Numbered from the stretch's first letter, positions 7,479-15,814 are shown. The stretch: DNA of 27,396 nucleotides from Phycisphaerales bacterium UBA3158 (GCA_002364555.1 DEYM01000057.1:1-27396); one strand, 5' to 3'. Notes: generated by a model not told the origin, from the letters alone. A program made the numbers and translations.

Positions 7479-10373
7479 ATGCTGATACATCGCATCGAAG
7501 TTGCTCCACGTGACGAGGTTGATGATGCACGGGGACGCGCAGCGCTTGCCCAGGCCAGTGCCGCCGGACTCTCCAGTCTTCCCAGTCGAATTCAATGTGC
7601 TCGCGTCTACCTTCTCGAAGGCGAGTTGAGCGAACCCGAACTCGAGACGGTCAAGCAGGATCTTCTGGGCAATCCCGTCACCGAAGATGCCATGACTGGT
7701 TCGCGTGATGCCAGTGCATCATCGGTGATTGAAGTTCACCCACTGCCGGGTGTCATGGATCCAGCCGCGGATGCCGTCGAGATGGCCCTGAAGAGTCTTC
7801 TTGGTCGTGACGTTCCGGTTCGAACAGGTATTCGCTACGACATGTCGGATCTGGACATCGCCGCGGCCGGCGAACTGGCTCGTCATTGTCTGGCCAATCC
7901 ACTGATCCATCTCGTGCATGAAGGTCCCTACCACCCAGAGGCGTTCACACACGGTGTGGACCGTCAGATGCCGATGCCCACCATTGACATCCGCTCTCTC
8001 GATGATGATGCGCTGCAGACGCTCTCGCGGGAAGGGCACCTCTTCCTGAGTCTCGAGGAGATGAGGGCCATTCAGGTCTTCTACAGGGATGCCGGTCGCG
8101 ATCCCCGCGAGATCGAACTGGAGACACTGGCCCAGACATGGTCGGAGCATTGCGTTCACAAGACGCTCAAGTCCGCCATCGCCTACGCGGGACCATTGCC
8201 GGAAGGTGACCGCCCCGGTCACGAGACCGCTTCCGATGGAAGGACCACGATCGACAACCTGCTCAAGTCGACCGTGGCGGCGGCGACGTTCGAACTGATG
8301 GCCGATGGAATCGACTGGTGCCTTTCCGTATTCGTGGACAACGCGGGGATCATCGCCTTCGACGATGAGCACGCGGTCTGCTTCAAGGCCGAGACCCACA
8401 ACCATCCTTCGGCGCTGGAGCCCTATGGCGGAGCGGCGACCGGAATCGGAGGCTGCATCCGGGATGTCATCGGTACCGGACTGGCCGCCAAGCCGGTGGC
8501 CGCCACGGACATCTTCTGCGTGGCACCACTCGATACCACGGACATCCCTTCCGGTTGCCTGTCACCAAGACGCGTGTTGTCGCAGGTGGTCGCGGGCGTG
8601 AGGGACTATGGAAACCGAATGGGGATCCCGACGCTCAACGGGGCCGTCTGGTTCGATCCCCGCCACATCGGCAATCCCCTGGTGTTCTGCGGATGCATCG
8701 GCCTGATGCCACGGGATCTGGTGACGGGTGATCCGGAGCCAGGAGATCGGATCGTCGCGCTGGGAGGTCGGACGGGTCGTGATGGAATCCATGGAGCGAC
8801 ATTCTCCTCGGCGGAGTTGACGGATACCCATGCGGACGAGTTCTCGCATGCGGTCCAGATCGGAAACGCCATCACCGAGAAGAAGGTCCTGGATGCGATC
8901 CTCGAAGCCCGCGATCAACCGGGTGGTCCGTTGTACACGTCCATCACGGATTGTGGTGCAGGTGGATTCTCCAGTGCCGTCGGAGAGATGGGGGAGCAGC
9001 TGGGAGCCGAGGTGGATCTCGAGAAGGCGCCGTTGAAGTACGCCGGTCTGACGGCCAGCGAGATCTGGATCTCGGAGGCTCAGGAGCGAATGGTGCTCGC
9101 TGTTCCTCAGGAGAGGCTCGCTGATCTACAGGCCATCTGCGATGCGCACGAAGTGGAGATGTGCGATCTGGGTCACTTCGGCAATGAGAATCGTGAACTC
9201 GTTCTTCGACATCACGGAACCGAGGTCGGACGACTCTCCATGCATCTGCTGCATGAAGGCGTGCCGCAGCTGACGCGCGAGGCGAGCTGGTCGGAACCCG
9301 ATGTCAGGCAACCCGGATCACAGGCCGGCGATGTCGGCGATCTGCTTCTGTCGCTGCTGGCTCATCCGAACATCTGTTCCCGACATCGAATCATCGAGCA
9401 GTACGACCATGAGGTCCAGGGGCGCAGCGTCCTACGACCACTTGTCGGTATCGACGGCAACGGACCAGGTGATGCGGCCGTCATCAAACCGGTCGCTGGT
9501 TCGAATCGCGGTCTTGGAATCGGCAATGGTCTGGCGACGGGATGGGAAAGCGATCCCTACTTGATGGTGCTGGCCGCCATCGACGAGTGCGTGCGGAATC
9601 TCGTCTGTGTCGGCACTGATCCCGAACGAATCGCCATCCTCGACAATTTCTGCTGGCCAGGCTGCGATGATCCGGAAAGTCTGGGTCTGCTCGTTCGAGC
9701 CGCGGAAGGGTGCTACGACGGCGCCAAGGCGTATCGAACACCCTTCATTTCAGGCAAGGATTCCCTGAACAACCAGTTCACCGATGAGCATGGTCGAACG
9801 ATTCGCATACCACCCACGCTTCTGATCTCGGGAATGGGCATCATCGACGAGGTCGGCAAGTGCATCACGATGGATGCCAAGGCTTCCGGAAATCTACTGG
9901 TGTGCGTCGGTGAAACGACGGAATCGATGGGTGGATCCCATGCCGTCATGGTGTGTCCGGATCTCGCAGTCGATCGTTCACTACCACGAACGGATCTCGT
10001 TACCGGTCCAGCACGTGCGCGTGTCATCTCCCGGATCATTCAGAAGGGCATCGTCCGCAGCGCCCATGACTGCAGTGAAGGTGGACTTCTGGTCGCATCG
10101 GTCGAGATGGCCATGGCCGGAGGCCTGGGACTCGGGGTCGACGAGAACGTGGTTGCGGATCATGATCTGATCACCGCCTGTTTCGCCGAGACGCCTTCGC
10201 GCTATCTGCTGGAAGTCTCCCCGGACAGACTTGATGAACTGCACGATCTGCTCGATGGACATCCATGTCGTGTGGTTGGAACCTTCACGTCAGATACCAG
10301 ATTGAAGCTTGGTCAGCTGGACGTGGCGATGGACACACTGGCGGATGCCTGGTCGAACGGTCTCGTCATCTAG
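7479..10373 (+). CDS. purL: Phosphoribosylformylglycinamidine synthase, PurS-like domain fused to PurL
   Basis: This 964-residue protein makes FGAM from FGAR, ATP and ammonia in purine synthesis. Residues 1-150 look like a PurS-type pair: one unit around CARVYLLEGELSEPELETVK, a second around VIEVHPLPGVMDPAADAVE. The PurL body follows: QTWSEHCVHKTLKSAI (about 219), FKAETHNHPSALEPYGGAAT (about 302), SGKDSLNNQF (about 757) and HDCSEGGLLVASVEMA (about 862). There is no glutaminase domain; ammonia should come from PurQ, encoded at 11442. It is longer than small PurL (about 740) and shorter than the 1,300-residue single-chain enzyme. I chose the ATG at 7479; the frame continues upstream into rnhA, but those 58 residues are not PurL-like. 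GGAAGG lies 12 nt upstream. Its stop overlaps that of galE. Confidence 0.95.
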   Translation: MLIHRIEVAPRDEVDDARGRAALAQASAAGLSSLPSRIQCARVYLLEGELSEPELETVKQDLLGNPVTEDAMTGSRDASASSVIEVHPLPGVMDPAADAVEMALKSLLGRDVPVRTGIRYDMSDLDIAAAGELARHCLANPLIHLVHEGPYHPEAFTHGVDRQMPMPTIDIRSLDDDALQTLSREGHLFLSLEEMRAIQVFYRDAGRDPREIELETLAQTWSEHCVHKTLKSAIAYAGPLPEGDRPGHETASDGRTTIDNLLKSTVAAATFELMADGIDWCLSVFVDNAGIIAFDDEHAVCFKAETHNHPSALEPYGGAATGIGGCIRDVIGTGLAAKPVAATDIFCVAPLDTTDIPSGCLSPRRVLSQVVAGVRDYGNRMGIPTLNGAVWFDPRHIGNPLVFCGCIGLMPRDLVTGDPEPGDRIVALGGRTGRDGIHGATFSSAELTDTHADEFSHAVQIGNAITEKKVLDAILEARDQPGGPLYTSITDCGAGGFSSAVGEMGEQLGAEVDLEKAPLKYAGLTASEIWISEAQERMVLAVPQERLADLQAICDAHEVEMCDLGHFGNENRELVLRHHGTEVGRLSMHLLHEGVPQLTREASWSEPDVRQPGSQAGDVGDLLLSLLAHPNICSRHRIIEQYDHEVQGRSVLRPLVGIDGNGPGDAAVIKPVAGSNRGLGIGNGLATGWESDPYLMVLAAIDECVRNLVCVGTDPERIAILDNFCWPGCDDPESLGLLVRAAEGCYDGAKAYRTPFISGKDSLNNQFTDEHGRTIRIPPTLLISGMGIIDEVGKCITMDAKASGNLLVCVGETTESMGGSHAVMVCPDLAVDRSLPRTDLVTGPARARVISRIIQKGIVRSAHDCSEGGLLVASVEMAMAGGLGLGVDENVVADHDLITACFAETPSRYLLEVSPDRLDELHDLLDGHPCRVVGTFTSDTRLKLGQLDVAMDTLADAWSNGLVI

Positions 10374-11368
10374 TCGGTGGTGGCCGCCTGCCATGAGGTC
10401 GCCACCATGCGGTTGATGTCCTGATATCGAGGTTCCCAACCGAGTTCGGATCGAATTCTGGAATTGTCCGCCCAGATCGCGCTGATGTCGCCTTTTCGCG
10501 GGTCTCCCTCGATGACGGGGATCTCATGACCAGCCGCCTTCTCGACGGCGCGGATGATCGATCGAACGCTGATGCCATGGCCGCATCCGACGTTGTAGAT
10601 CCGCATGGGACCTCGTCGAATCGAATCCATGAAAGCCAGATGCGCACCGGCGATGTCCGTTACATGGACGAAATCCCGAATGGCCGTTCCATCCGGCGTG
10701 TCGTAGTCGGTTCCATACACGGTGAGTGTTTCACGATTACCGAGCGCCGACTGGATGCAGGCGGACACGAGTCGCGGCTCTTCGATCGGTTCCTTCAGCA
10801 CACCTTGTTCATCGGATCCCAGGACATTGAAGTATCGAAGTACGCCCGTGGCGATTCGACCCTCCTCGGCAGCCGTTCGAAGAATGTTCTCGGCCCGGAT
10901 CTTGCTCTGCCCATACGGATTGGCGGCCGACAGTGGCGACTCCTCCGTGACGGGGCGTGTCGTGTCGGACGGGCTTCCATAGACGGCGCACGTACTGGAG
11001 AGCATGAAGGACGCCACTCCCTGATCGATGGCGCTCTCGAGAAGCTGATGGGTGACTTCCACATTGTTCTTCTCGTAGAGCTCCGGGAACTTCACCGACT
11101 CGTCGATCTTCGCATAGGCGGCGAAGTGCATGACGGCATCCATTCCCTCCAGTGCCGATGGGAGAATGGAGGGATCGCCGCAATCACCATGGATGAACTC
11201 GATGGTCCCTTGTGAACGGAGACGGTCGATTACGGCGGCACTTCCTCTCTCGAGTGTGTCGATGACGGTCACCTGATGCCCTGCTCGCATCAGTTCAAGT
11301 GCGGCATGCGAGCCGACATAGCCTGCGCCGCCCGTCACGATCACCTTCTTGGAAGTGGAATCAACCAT
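10370..11368 (-). CDS. galE: UDP-glucose 4-epimerase
   Basis: This 332-residue short-chain dehydrogenase interconverts UDP-glucose and UDP-galactose (or the N-acetyl forms) for cell-surface sugars. Visible are the NAD loop TGGAGYVGSH (12-21), Asp37 at the end of the second strand, Ser125 in SSTCAVYG, the catalytic Tyr152 and Lys156 in NPYGQSK, and the family segments LRYFNVLGSD and RDFVHVTDIA. Length is normal. The frame runs upstream to 11554, but those residues lie across purQ and are not GalE-like; the ATG at 11368 begins the match. No Shine-Dalgarno sequence precedes it, and a promoter just upstream predicts a leader of about 6 nt. It is opposed to both purL and purQ, sitting between them. 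Confidence 0.93.
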   Translation of the reverse strand: MVDSTSKKVIVTGGAGYVGSHAALELMRAGHQVTVIDTLERGSAAVIDRLRSQGTIEFIHGDCGDPSILPSALEGMDAVMHFAAYAKIDESVKFPELYEKNNVEVTHQLLESAIDQGVASFMLSSTCAVYGSPSDTTRPVTEESPLSAANPYGQSKIRAENILRTAAEEGRIATGVLRYFNVLGSDEQGVLKEPIEEPRLVSACIQSALGNRETLTVYGTDYDTPDGTAIRDFVHVTDIAGAHLAFMDSIRRGPMRIYNVGCGHGISVRSIIRAVEKAAGHEIPVIEGDPRKGDISAIWADNSRIRSELGWEPRYQDINRMVATSWQAATTD

Positions 11369-11380
11369 GTTCAACAGAGG

Positions 11381-11409
11381 AGTATGGCGATTGACGGCCC
11401 GAATCACAA
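11381..11409 (-). promoter_or_regulatory. Promoter candidate for galE
   Basis: On the minus strand TTGTGA (11409-11404) and CATACT (11386-11381) are 17 nt apart, each matching 4 of 6 consensus bases. Its -35 overlaps the -35 of the purQ promoter candidate on the other strand. Confidence 0.4.
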
Positions 11410-11435
11410 GACAGGATGGGATCCGGCCGTACAAT
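11408..11435 (+). promoter_or_regulatory. Promoter candidate for purQ, leaderless layout
   Basis: AAGACA (11408-11413) and TACAAT (11430-11435) are 16 nt apart. Six nucleotides separate TACAAT from the purQ ATG, so transcription is predicted to begin at the A of the start codon. No Shine-Dalgarno sequence is present. Confidence 0.5.
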
Positions 11436-11441
11436 GCCGGC

Positions 11442-12260
11442 ATGTCCGATCGACCACATGCTCTGGTACTCACTGCTCCCGGGATCAACTGTGACGAGGA
11501 GCTCTGCGAGGCATTCACCCTGGCTGGTGCCGATCCGGTCAGGGTCCACATCAACCGACTGGCGGCGAACCCCGAGCTTCTCGACGAGGCTGAGCTGATC
11601 GGTCTGCCCGGAGGCTTTTCCTATGGAGATGCCGTGGCGGCGGGCCGTATAGCGGCCCAGTTGATTCGATCACATCTCTGGGAGGCGTTGACTCGGGCGA
11701 TCGAACGGGGCGTACCGATGATCGCCCCGTGCAATGGTTTCCAGATCGCTGTTCAGGCAGGGCTGCTGCCAGGCCCCGGTACGGGAAGCGTCTGGCCCGA
11801 TTCACCATCCCCTGCGGAAGTGGCGCTGGTCGACAACGAGTCGGCGCGTTTCATCGACAAGTGGGTGTCCGTTGAGTATCCAGCGGATACGGTCTGCATC
11901 TGGACGAACGGACTCGATGCGACCGCTCGCGGATCACTTCTGCCGATCGCCCATGGCGAGGGCCGATTCGTGGCGGGTGACAAGCTCGGGCATCTCGTGG
12001 ACTCGGGACAGATCGCCGTCCGATACGCGCAAGACGACAATCCCAACGGTTCGGATGGTCATGTCGCGGGGATCTGCGACGCGTCCGGTCTGATTCTTGG
12101 ACTCATGCCACATCCGGAACGATATACGCGGTGGACTCAGCATCCCTTCTGGACCCGTCTCGATGAGCAGGATCGTCAAGGCGATCCTCCAGGCCTCGCC
12201 ATGTTCCGCAACGCGGTCAGCTGGGTGAAGGCAAGAAGAGGGTCTGCTGTAGAAGCATGA
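11442..12260 (+). CDS. purQ: Phosphoribosylformylglycinamidine synthase, glutaminase subunit
   Basis: This 272-residue class I glutamine amidotransferase supplies ammonia to PurL. The catalytic Cys97 is in MIAPCNGFQ, the His-Glu pair in LMPHPERY (about 223), and the oxyanion region in GLPGGFSYGDAVAAGRIA. The start region LTAPGINCDEEL matches PurQ of the larger type (about 260-270 residues) rather than the 227-residue Bacillus form. The ATG at 11442 is chosen by homology; the frame extends upstream to 11349 without a matching sequence. It is separated from purL by galE on the other strand, so the two subunits are not on one transcript. A zinc-ribbon membrane gene follows 24 nt later. Confidence 0.94.
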   Translation: MSDRPHALVLTAPGINCDEELCEAFTLAGADPVRVHINRLAANPELLDEAELIGLPGGFSYGDAVAAGRIAAQLIRSHLWEALTRAIERGVPMIAPCNGFQIAVQAGLLPGPGTGSVWPDSPSPAEVALVDNESARFIDKWVSVEYPADTVCIWTNGLDATARGSLLPIAHGEGRFVAGDKLGHLVDSGQIAVRYAQDDNPNGSDGHVAGICDASGLILGLMPHPERYTRWTQHPFWTRLDEQDRQGDPPGLAMFRNAVSWVKARRGSAVEA

Positions 12261-12284
12261 ACTCCGGAGGATCTCAGCTGAAAC

Positions 12285-13367
12285 ATGCCGTTTGATCCGT
12301 CCATTCTGACGCCCGAACAGCCTGATCCGATGAAGGATGATCGAGTCTGCACCGAGTGTGGCTATTCACTGAAGGGACTCGCCAGAGGCGGAGCCTGTCC
12401 GGAATGTGGAATACCCGAGAGGGCCCATGAACCGGCGATTCTTGCGGGCGGTCCGGCCGAACCTGCCCAGGTGATTCAGCAGTGTGGAAAGTGCGGCTAT
12501 CCATTGAAGGGTCTGCCCTCCATCGGAAACTGCCCCGAATGCGGTTCTTCTTACAGGCCGAGCAGTTCAAGGCGGCGCTACACCGATCTGATCGAACCGA
12601 AGACGCTTGTTTCCACGAGTTTCCGGATTGGCCTGATGCTGTTGATCACGGCGATTGTCTCAGCCCTGTTCATGCAGGTGATCGTCCTTTTCTACAGGAT
12701 CGAACCAGGCGACTACAAGCTGGTGATGACCATGAGTTCCATCGTCTGGGCCCTTGGACTCTGTCTCGTGGTCGTTCGACGGGTCGCCGGTAAGCACATG
12801 TTCCTGAGGTTCGTGTGGTTGATCACATTGGCATCGCAGTGGCTTTGGCCTCTGGCCTACGCATTGAGTCGATACGGCTCCATCAACCAGAACGCCGTCG
12901 GGTCGTTGCACGCGTTCGGAATCATCATCTTCGATGTGGCCGCTGCCATCGGACTGTTCAGCTCGCTGTGTTTTCTCGCGATGATCTGCAGGGATCTCTA
13001 TCTGCGACGTCAGGCATCCAGGCTGGAACTGGTGGCCCTGATCTTTCCGTTCTACGCCATGGGTATCTGGATCTTCTCCTATCCGGCCGAAGTTCAGGAC
13101 GGGATCTTCCATGTTGGAGGCGGTTTCAGACTGATCATCTACTTGATCGTTCTGGGCCCCTGGTGGATTCTCTTCATCATGGTCGGGCTGGCCATCAAGG
13201 ACGTCTTCATCAGAAGCCTCTGGGAAGGTCGACTTGAGGAATCGAACACCGGTCGTGTTTCCGAAACCCATGAATCACCTGCTCGATCCACCGATCCCAA
13301 GGATGGTTCTCGTCCGGATTCCGGAGACATACCGTTGTCTTCATCGGATGCCGAAGCTGCCGATTGA
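12285..13367 (+). CDS. Membrane protein with two N-terminal zinc ribbons
   Basis: This 360-residue protein carries two tandem zinc ribbons: C22/C25 with C38/C41, and C67/C70 with C83/C86. Both have the form CxxCGYxLKGL followed by CPECG, a pattern I associate with planctomycete membrane proteins. About six hydrophobic segments follow (roughly residues 112-135, 145-165, 175-200, 205-230, 245-265, 280-305), then a polar Ser- and Asp-rich tail. No enzyme signature is visible; the function is unknown. GGAGGA lies 13 nt before the ATG, which is long; an ATG at residue 16 is possible. It follows purQ closely and may be cotranscribed with it. Confidence 0.75.
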   Translation: MPFDPSILTPEQPDPMKDDRVCTECGYSLKGLARGGACPECGIPERAHEPAILAGGPAEPAQVIQQCGKCGYPLKGLPSIGNCPECGSSYRPSSSRRRYTDLIEPKTLVSTSFRIGLMLLITAIVSALFMQVIVLFYRIEPGDYKLVMTMSSIVWALGLCLVVVRRVAGKHMFLRFVWLITLASQWLWPLAYALSRYGSINQNAVGSLHAFGIIIFDVAAAIGLFSSLCFLAMICRDLYLRRQASRLELVALIFPFYAMGIWIFSYPAEVQDGIFHVGGGFRLIIYLIVLGPWWILFIMVGLAIKDVFIRSLWEGRLEESNTGRVSETHESPARSTDPKDGSRPDSGDIPLSSSDAEAAD

Positions 13368-13389
13368 TGATCTCGTCTCCGAACCGACC

Positions 13390-13398
13390 TGCTACGAT
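13390..13398 (+). promoter_or_regulatory. Extended -10 promoter candidate for the dehydrogenase at 13422
   Basis: TGCTACGAT matches TGnTAnnnT in the 54-nt gap before the gene. The predicted start near 13405 leaves a leader of about 17 nt that includes AAGGAG. Confidence 0.4.
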
Positions 13399-13421
13399 GT
13401 TCCATCTCCAAGGAGCTCAAC

Positions 13422-14447
13422 GTGTCCAAAGAAATCATCCGTTGCGGTGTCGTCGGTGTCGGTCGAATGGGCCGGCATCATGCTCGAATCTATGCCCAGA
13501 TGCCCGAAGCGGAACTGGTCGGTGTCGTTGATGCCGACGCGGAACGCCGGAATGACATCACGAGCGAATGGGGTGGTCGACCACTGGAGACGGTCCGCGA
13601 ACTGATTGATCTGGGTGTTCAGGCAGTGACCATCGCCACGCCCACCATCCACCATCGCGAGGCGGCTGAACAGTTGATCGAAGCGGGTGTCGCCTGCCTC
13701 ATCGAGAAGCCCCTGGCTGCAACGGCCGCGGACGCTTCGGCGATCGCCGAAGCCGCGGCGTCCAAGGGTGTCCCACTGCAGGTCGGTCATGTGGTTCGAT
13801 ACGATCCGGTCATGAGAGCCATTCGTGCCTTGGGTGAATTCCAGCCCAGGCATCTCGAGTTGCATCGCATCTCGCCAATGACCTTCAGAAGCGTCGATGT
13901 CGGTGTCGTGCTCGACATGATGATTCATGATCTCGATCTGCTCACGATGTTGATCGGTGCGGAGCCCGAGGAGATACACGCCAGTGCGGTCGCGGTTCTC
14001 TCCGATGCCGAGGATGTCTGCAATGCGCGGCTGACGTATTCGTCCGATTCGCTCGAGGAACGATGTGTCGCGAATGTCACCGCCAGTCGTCTGGCCCTCA
14101 AGACGGAACGCAAGCTTCGAATCATCTGCGAGGATCTGTACGTCTCGGCGGATTTCGTGACTCGAACAGGCACCGTCGTACGCCAATCGGCCAATGCGAG
14201 CCAGTTGGATGAAATCCGCGGCAGACTTCGTGCCGGCGAGGATCTATCAAGCGTGAACTATCTCGATCTGGTGAGTTTCGAGGATCTTGTCGTTGAGGAT
14301 GCCGAGCCACTTCTGCTCCAGGCGGAGGACTTCCTCAACTCGGTGCGAACAGGCAGCCGTCCCGAGATCGATGCGGAAGCAGGCCGTGCCGCCGTCCGTA
14401 CGGCGGAACGGATTCTCGAGGCAGCGGGCATCACCGCCAATGCCTGA
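13422..14447 (+). CDS. Cytoplasmic Gfo/Idh/MocA family dehydrogenase (possible GnnA-like)
   Basis: This 341-residue NAD(P)-dependent oxidoreductase has the nucleotide loop CGVVGVGRMGRHHA (8-21), the EKP signature in LIEKPLAAT, and the active-site helix VVLDMMIHDLDLLTMLIG with the His-Asp pair. It has no signal peptide, unlike the exported relative at 2394-3725. The segment SVDVGVVLDMMIHDLDL recalls the Gfo/Idh/MocA proteins found in lipid A gene clusters, where GnnA oxidises UDP-GlcNAc at C3; that role is a guess because no lpx gene or gnnB is nearby. The start is GTG at 13422 with AAGGAG 6 nt upstream. Confidence 0.85.
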   Translation: MSKEIIRCGVVGVGRMGRHHARIYAQMPEAELVGVVDADAERRNDITSEWGGRPLETVRELIDLGVQAVTIATPTIHHREAAEQLIEAGVACLIEKPLAATAADASAIAEAAASKGVPLQVGHVVRYDPVMRAIRALGEFQPRHLELHRISPMTFRSVDVGVVLDMMIHDLDLLTMLIGAEPEEIHASAVAVLSDAEDVCNARLTYSSDSLEERCVANVTASRLALKTERKLRIICEDLYVSADFVTRTGTVVRQSANASQLDEIRGRLRAGEDLSSVNYLDLVSFEDLVVEDAEPLLLQAEDFLNSVRTGSRPEIDAEAGRAAVRTAERILEAAGITANA

Positions 14448-14489
14448 TTGGTCGCCTCGAAGCAATTCATGCGCCAATTCGTTCGGCAT

Positions 14490-14504
14490 CTTCTGCGCCA
14501 GAAG
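14490..14504 (+). terminator. Hairpin downstream of the dehydrogenase, weak terminator candidate
   Basis: CTTCTG-CGC-CAGAAG is a perfect 6-bp stem 43 nt after the stop at 14447, in the 126-nt gap before the dockerin-like gene. No T-tract follows, so intrinsic termination is doubtful. Confidence 0.3.
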
Positions 14505-14547
14505 CCGTTAGGAGCAGCCCCAGTGGCGGCATGATCTTTGCAGCCGA

Positions 14548-14553
14548 TATGGT
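14548..14553 (+). promoter_or_regulatory. -10 candidate for the dockerin-like gene
   Basis: TATGGT (4 of 6 consensus bases) lies 20 nt before the ATG. The predicted start near 14560 leaves a leader of about 14 nt that still contains AGGAG. No -35 is evident. Confidence 0.3.
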
Positions 14554-14573
14554 CTATTCCCCAGGAGAAGGCC

Positions 14574-15128
14574 ATGATGGACCCCGTTTCGATTCCGACA
14601 GTCAAGAGTTCCGCTCCCGTCGACATGACGGCTCAGTCCACTGGGAAAACCGGTGAGGACATCACCATCCAGGATCTCATCCGCAACTGGGGTGAATCGG
14701 ATCCCCATTCGGACATCAATGATGACGGCATCGTCGATGTGAATGATCTTCTCCTTCTCCTGGAGAAGCAGTCGTCATCGAATCCCGTCATCAACTCCCT
14801 CATGGAAGCGCCATCCGCCGCCATCGAGGGCCTGGCATCACTTGGTGGACTGCTGATGGAAGCGCTGGGTATCCAGAATCCCGATCAATCCACGCCGGTG
14901 GAGTTTCCGGAGATGTCCGCAGCGGAGGCATTGGATCTTTCGGGCATGGAAACGGCTGATGTGGATACGGCCATGAAGACCGCCAAGGGAATGATCGATC
15001 GCTGGCAGTCCAGAGGATACGCCTCTGCACCACCACCTGGATTCGAAGAGATCATCGACACCCTTCCACTGGACAGGGACATTCGAGGTGTCATATCGAA
15101 ACTGATCGCAGCCAGTTACTCGGGCTGA
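14574..15128 (+). CDS. Dockerin-like (EF-hand) protein without signal peptide
   Basis: This 184-residue protein contains one calcium-loop repeat of the type I dockerin kind: DINDDGIVDVND, with ligand positions D47, N49, D51, D55 and D58, followed by a leucine helix (LLLLLEK). The stretch before it, IQDLIRNWGESDPHS, looks like the second helix of a preceding, degenerate half-repeat. The rest is acidic and helix-rich, with no membrane segment. Dockerin repeats in planctomycetes usually sit at the C-terminus of large exported proteins; here the repeat is near the N-terminus of a small protein with no visible signal peptide. AGGAG at 14563-14567 sets the start at 14574 or at the adjacent ATG, 14577. 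It ends 3 nt from the convergent rlmE gene. Confidence 0.72.
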   Translation: MMDPVSIPTVKSSAPVDMTAQSTGKTGEDITIQDLIRNWGESDPHSDINDDGIVDVNDLLLLLEKQSSSNPVINSLMEAPSAAIEGLASLGGLLMEALGIQNPDQSTPVEFPEMSAAEALDLSGMETADVDTAMKTAKGMIDRWQSRGYASAPPPGFEEIIDTLPLDRDIRGVISKLIAASYSG

Positions 15129-15131
15129 TGC

Positions 15132-15806
15132 TCAGCTGCCCCAGCCTCCGGTCAGAGGGGGCGGTCCTCCCGCCAGCTCATCCCGAATGTGATCGACTGC
15201 GATCGATTTGGATCTCTTCAGGCACACGATGAACATCTCCCGGGATACGGATCGCGAGGCCTTGGGCTTGGCCGGTCGCACCGTCTCGAACATGCTGCGG
15301 GCACGTTCGAGAAGATCCTTGGATCCGGGGCCTTCGAACATCTTCATGATGAGATCGCCGCCGGACGAAAGGCGCATGGCTGCCAGATCCAGGACCAGGT
15401 TGCACAGTCGCATGGAACCATAATGATCCGTGTCCCGGCTGCCTGTGGTGGAGGGGGCCATGTCGCTGAGCAGCACATCGAACGGGGAAGACGGATCCAG
15501 TCCGAGTTCCTCGAGCGTCTCATCGCTGAGCTCGGCGGCATCACCCTGCAGCAGATGCACCGGTGAACCGCGGAAGCTGCCCGTCACGACCTGAAGGTCG
15601 ATTCCGACCACGATTCCATTGGGTGCCGTCCGTTGCGCCGCAACCTGTGTCCATGAACCGGGGGCGCATCCGAGATCGAGAACACGACGGCCCTTCGTGA
15701 GTATTCGACGTTTGTCATCGATCTCGATGAGCTTGAAGGCCGCCCGCGAACGGTAGCCCTGTCGCTTGGCTTCCTTGAACCAGTGATCTTGTATCTCGCG
15801 TGCCAT
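15132..15806 (-). CDS. rlmE: 23S rRNA 2'-O-methyltransferase RlmE (FtsJ family)
   Basis: This 224-residue enzyme uses S-adenosylmethionine to methylate a uridine of 23S rRNA (U2552 in E. coli). Visible are RAAFKL with the first catalytic Lys (25), the SAM loop VLDLGCAPGSWTQV (about 41-54), the Asp in VLLSDMAPSTTG, the Lys in LIMKMFEG and the Glu in SREMFIV, completing the K-D-K-E set. The end is rich in Gly and Pro. I chose the ATG at 15806, which gives the usual start MAREIQDHWFKEAKRQGY; a TTG at 15818 overlaps the stop of the upstream lipoprotein gene and would add four residues. Neither has a clear Shine-Dalgarno sequence, suggesting coupling to the lipoprotein gene. Confidence 0.93.
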   Translation of the reverse strand: MAREIQDHWFKEAKRQGYRSRAAFKLIEIDDKRRILTKGRRVLDLGCAPGSWTQVAAQRTAPNGIVVGIDLQVVTGSFRGSPVHLLQGDAAELSDETLEELGLDPSSPFDVLLSDMAPSTTGSRDTDHYGSMRLCNLVLDLAAMRLSSGGDLIMKMFEGPGSKDLLERARSMFETVRPAKPKASRSVSREMFIVCLKRSKSIAVDHIRDELAGGPPPLTGGWGS

Positions 15807-15814
15807 GGATGACG

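Noticed and set aside
9498..9507. GGTTCGAATC, resembling a tRNA T-loop
   Set aside because: It encodes part of PurL, and no acceptor stem, D-arm or anticodon arm can be formed around it.
13392..14186. A 264-codon minus-strand frame
   Set aside because: It is antisense to the Gfo/Idh/MocA dehydrogenase, which has a clear nucleotide loop and EKP motif.
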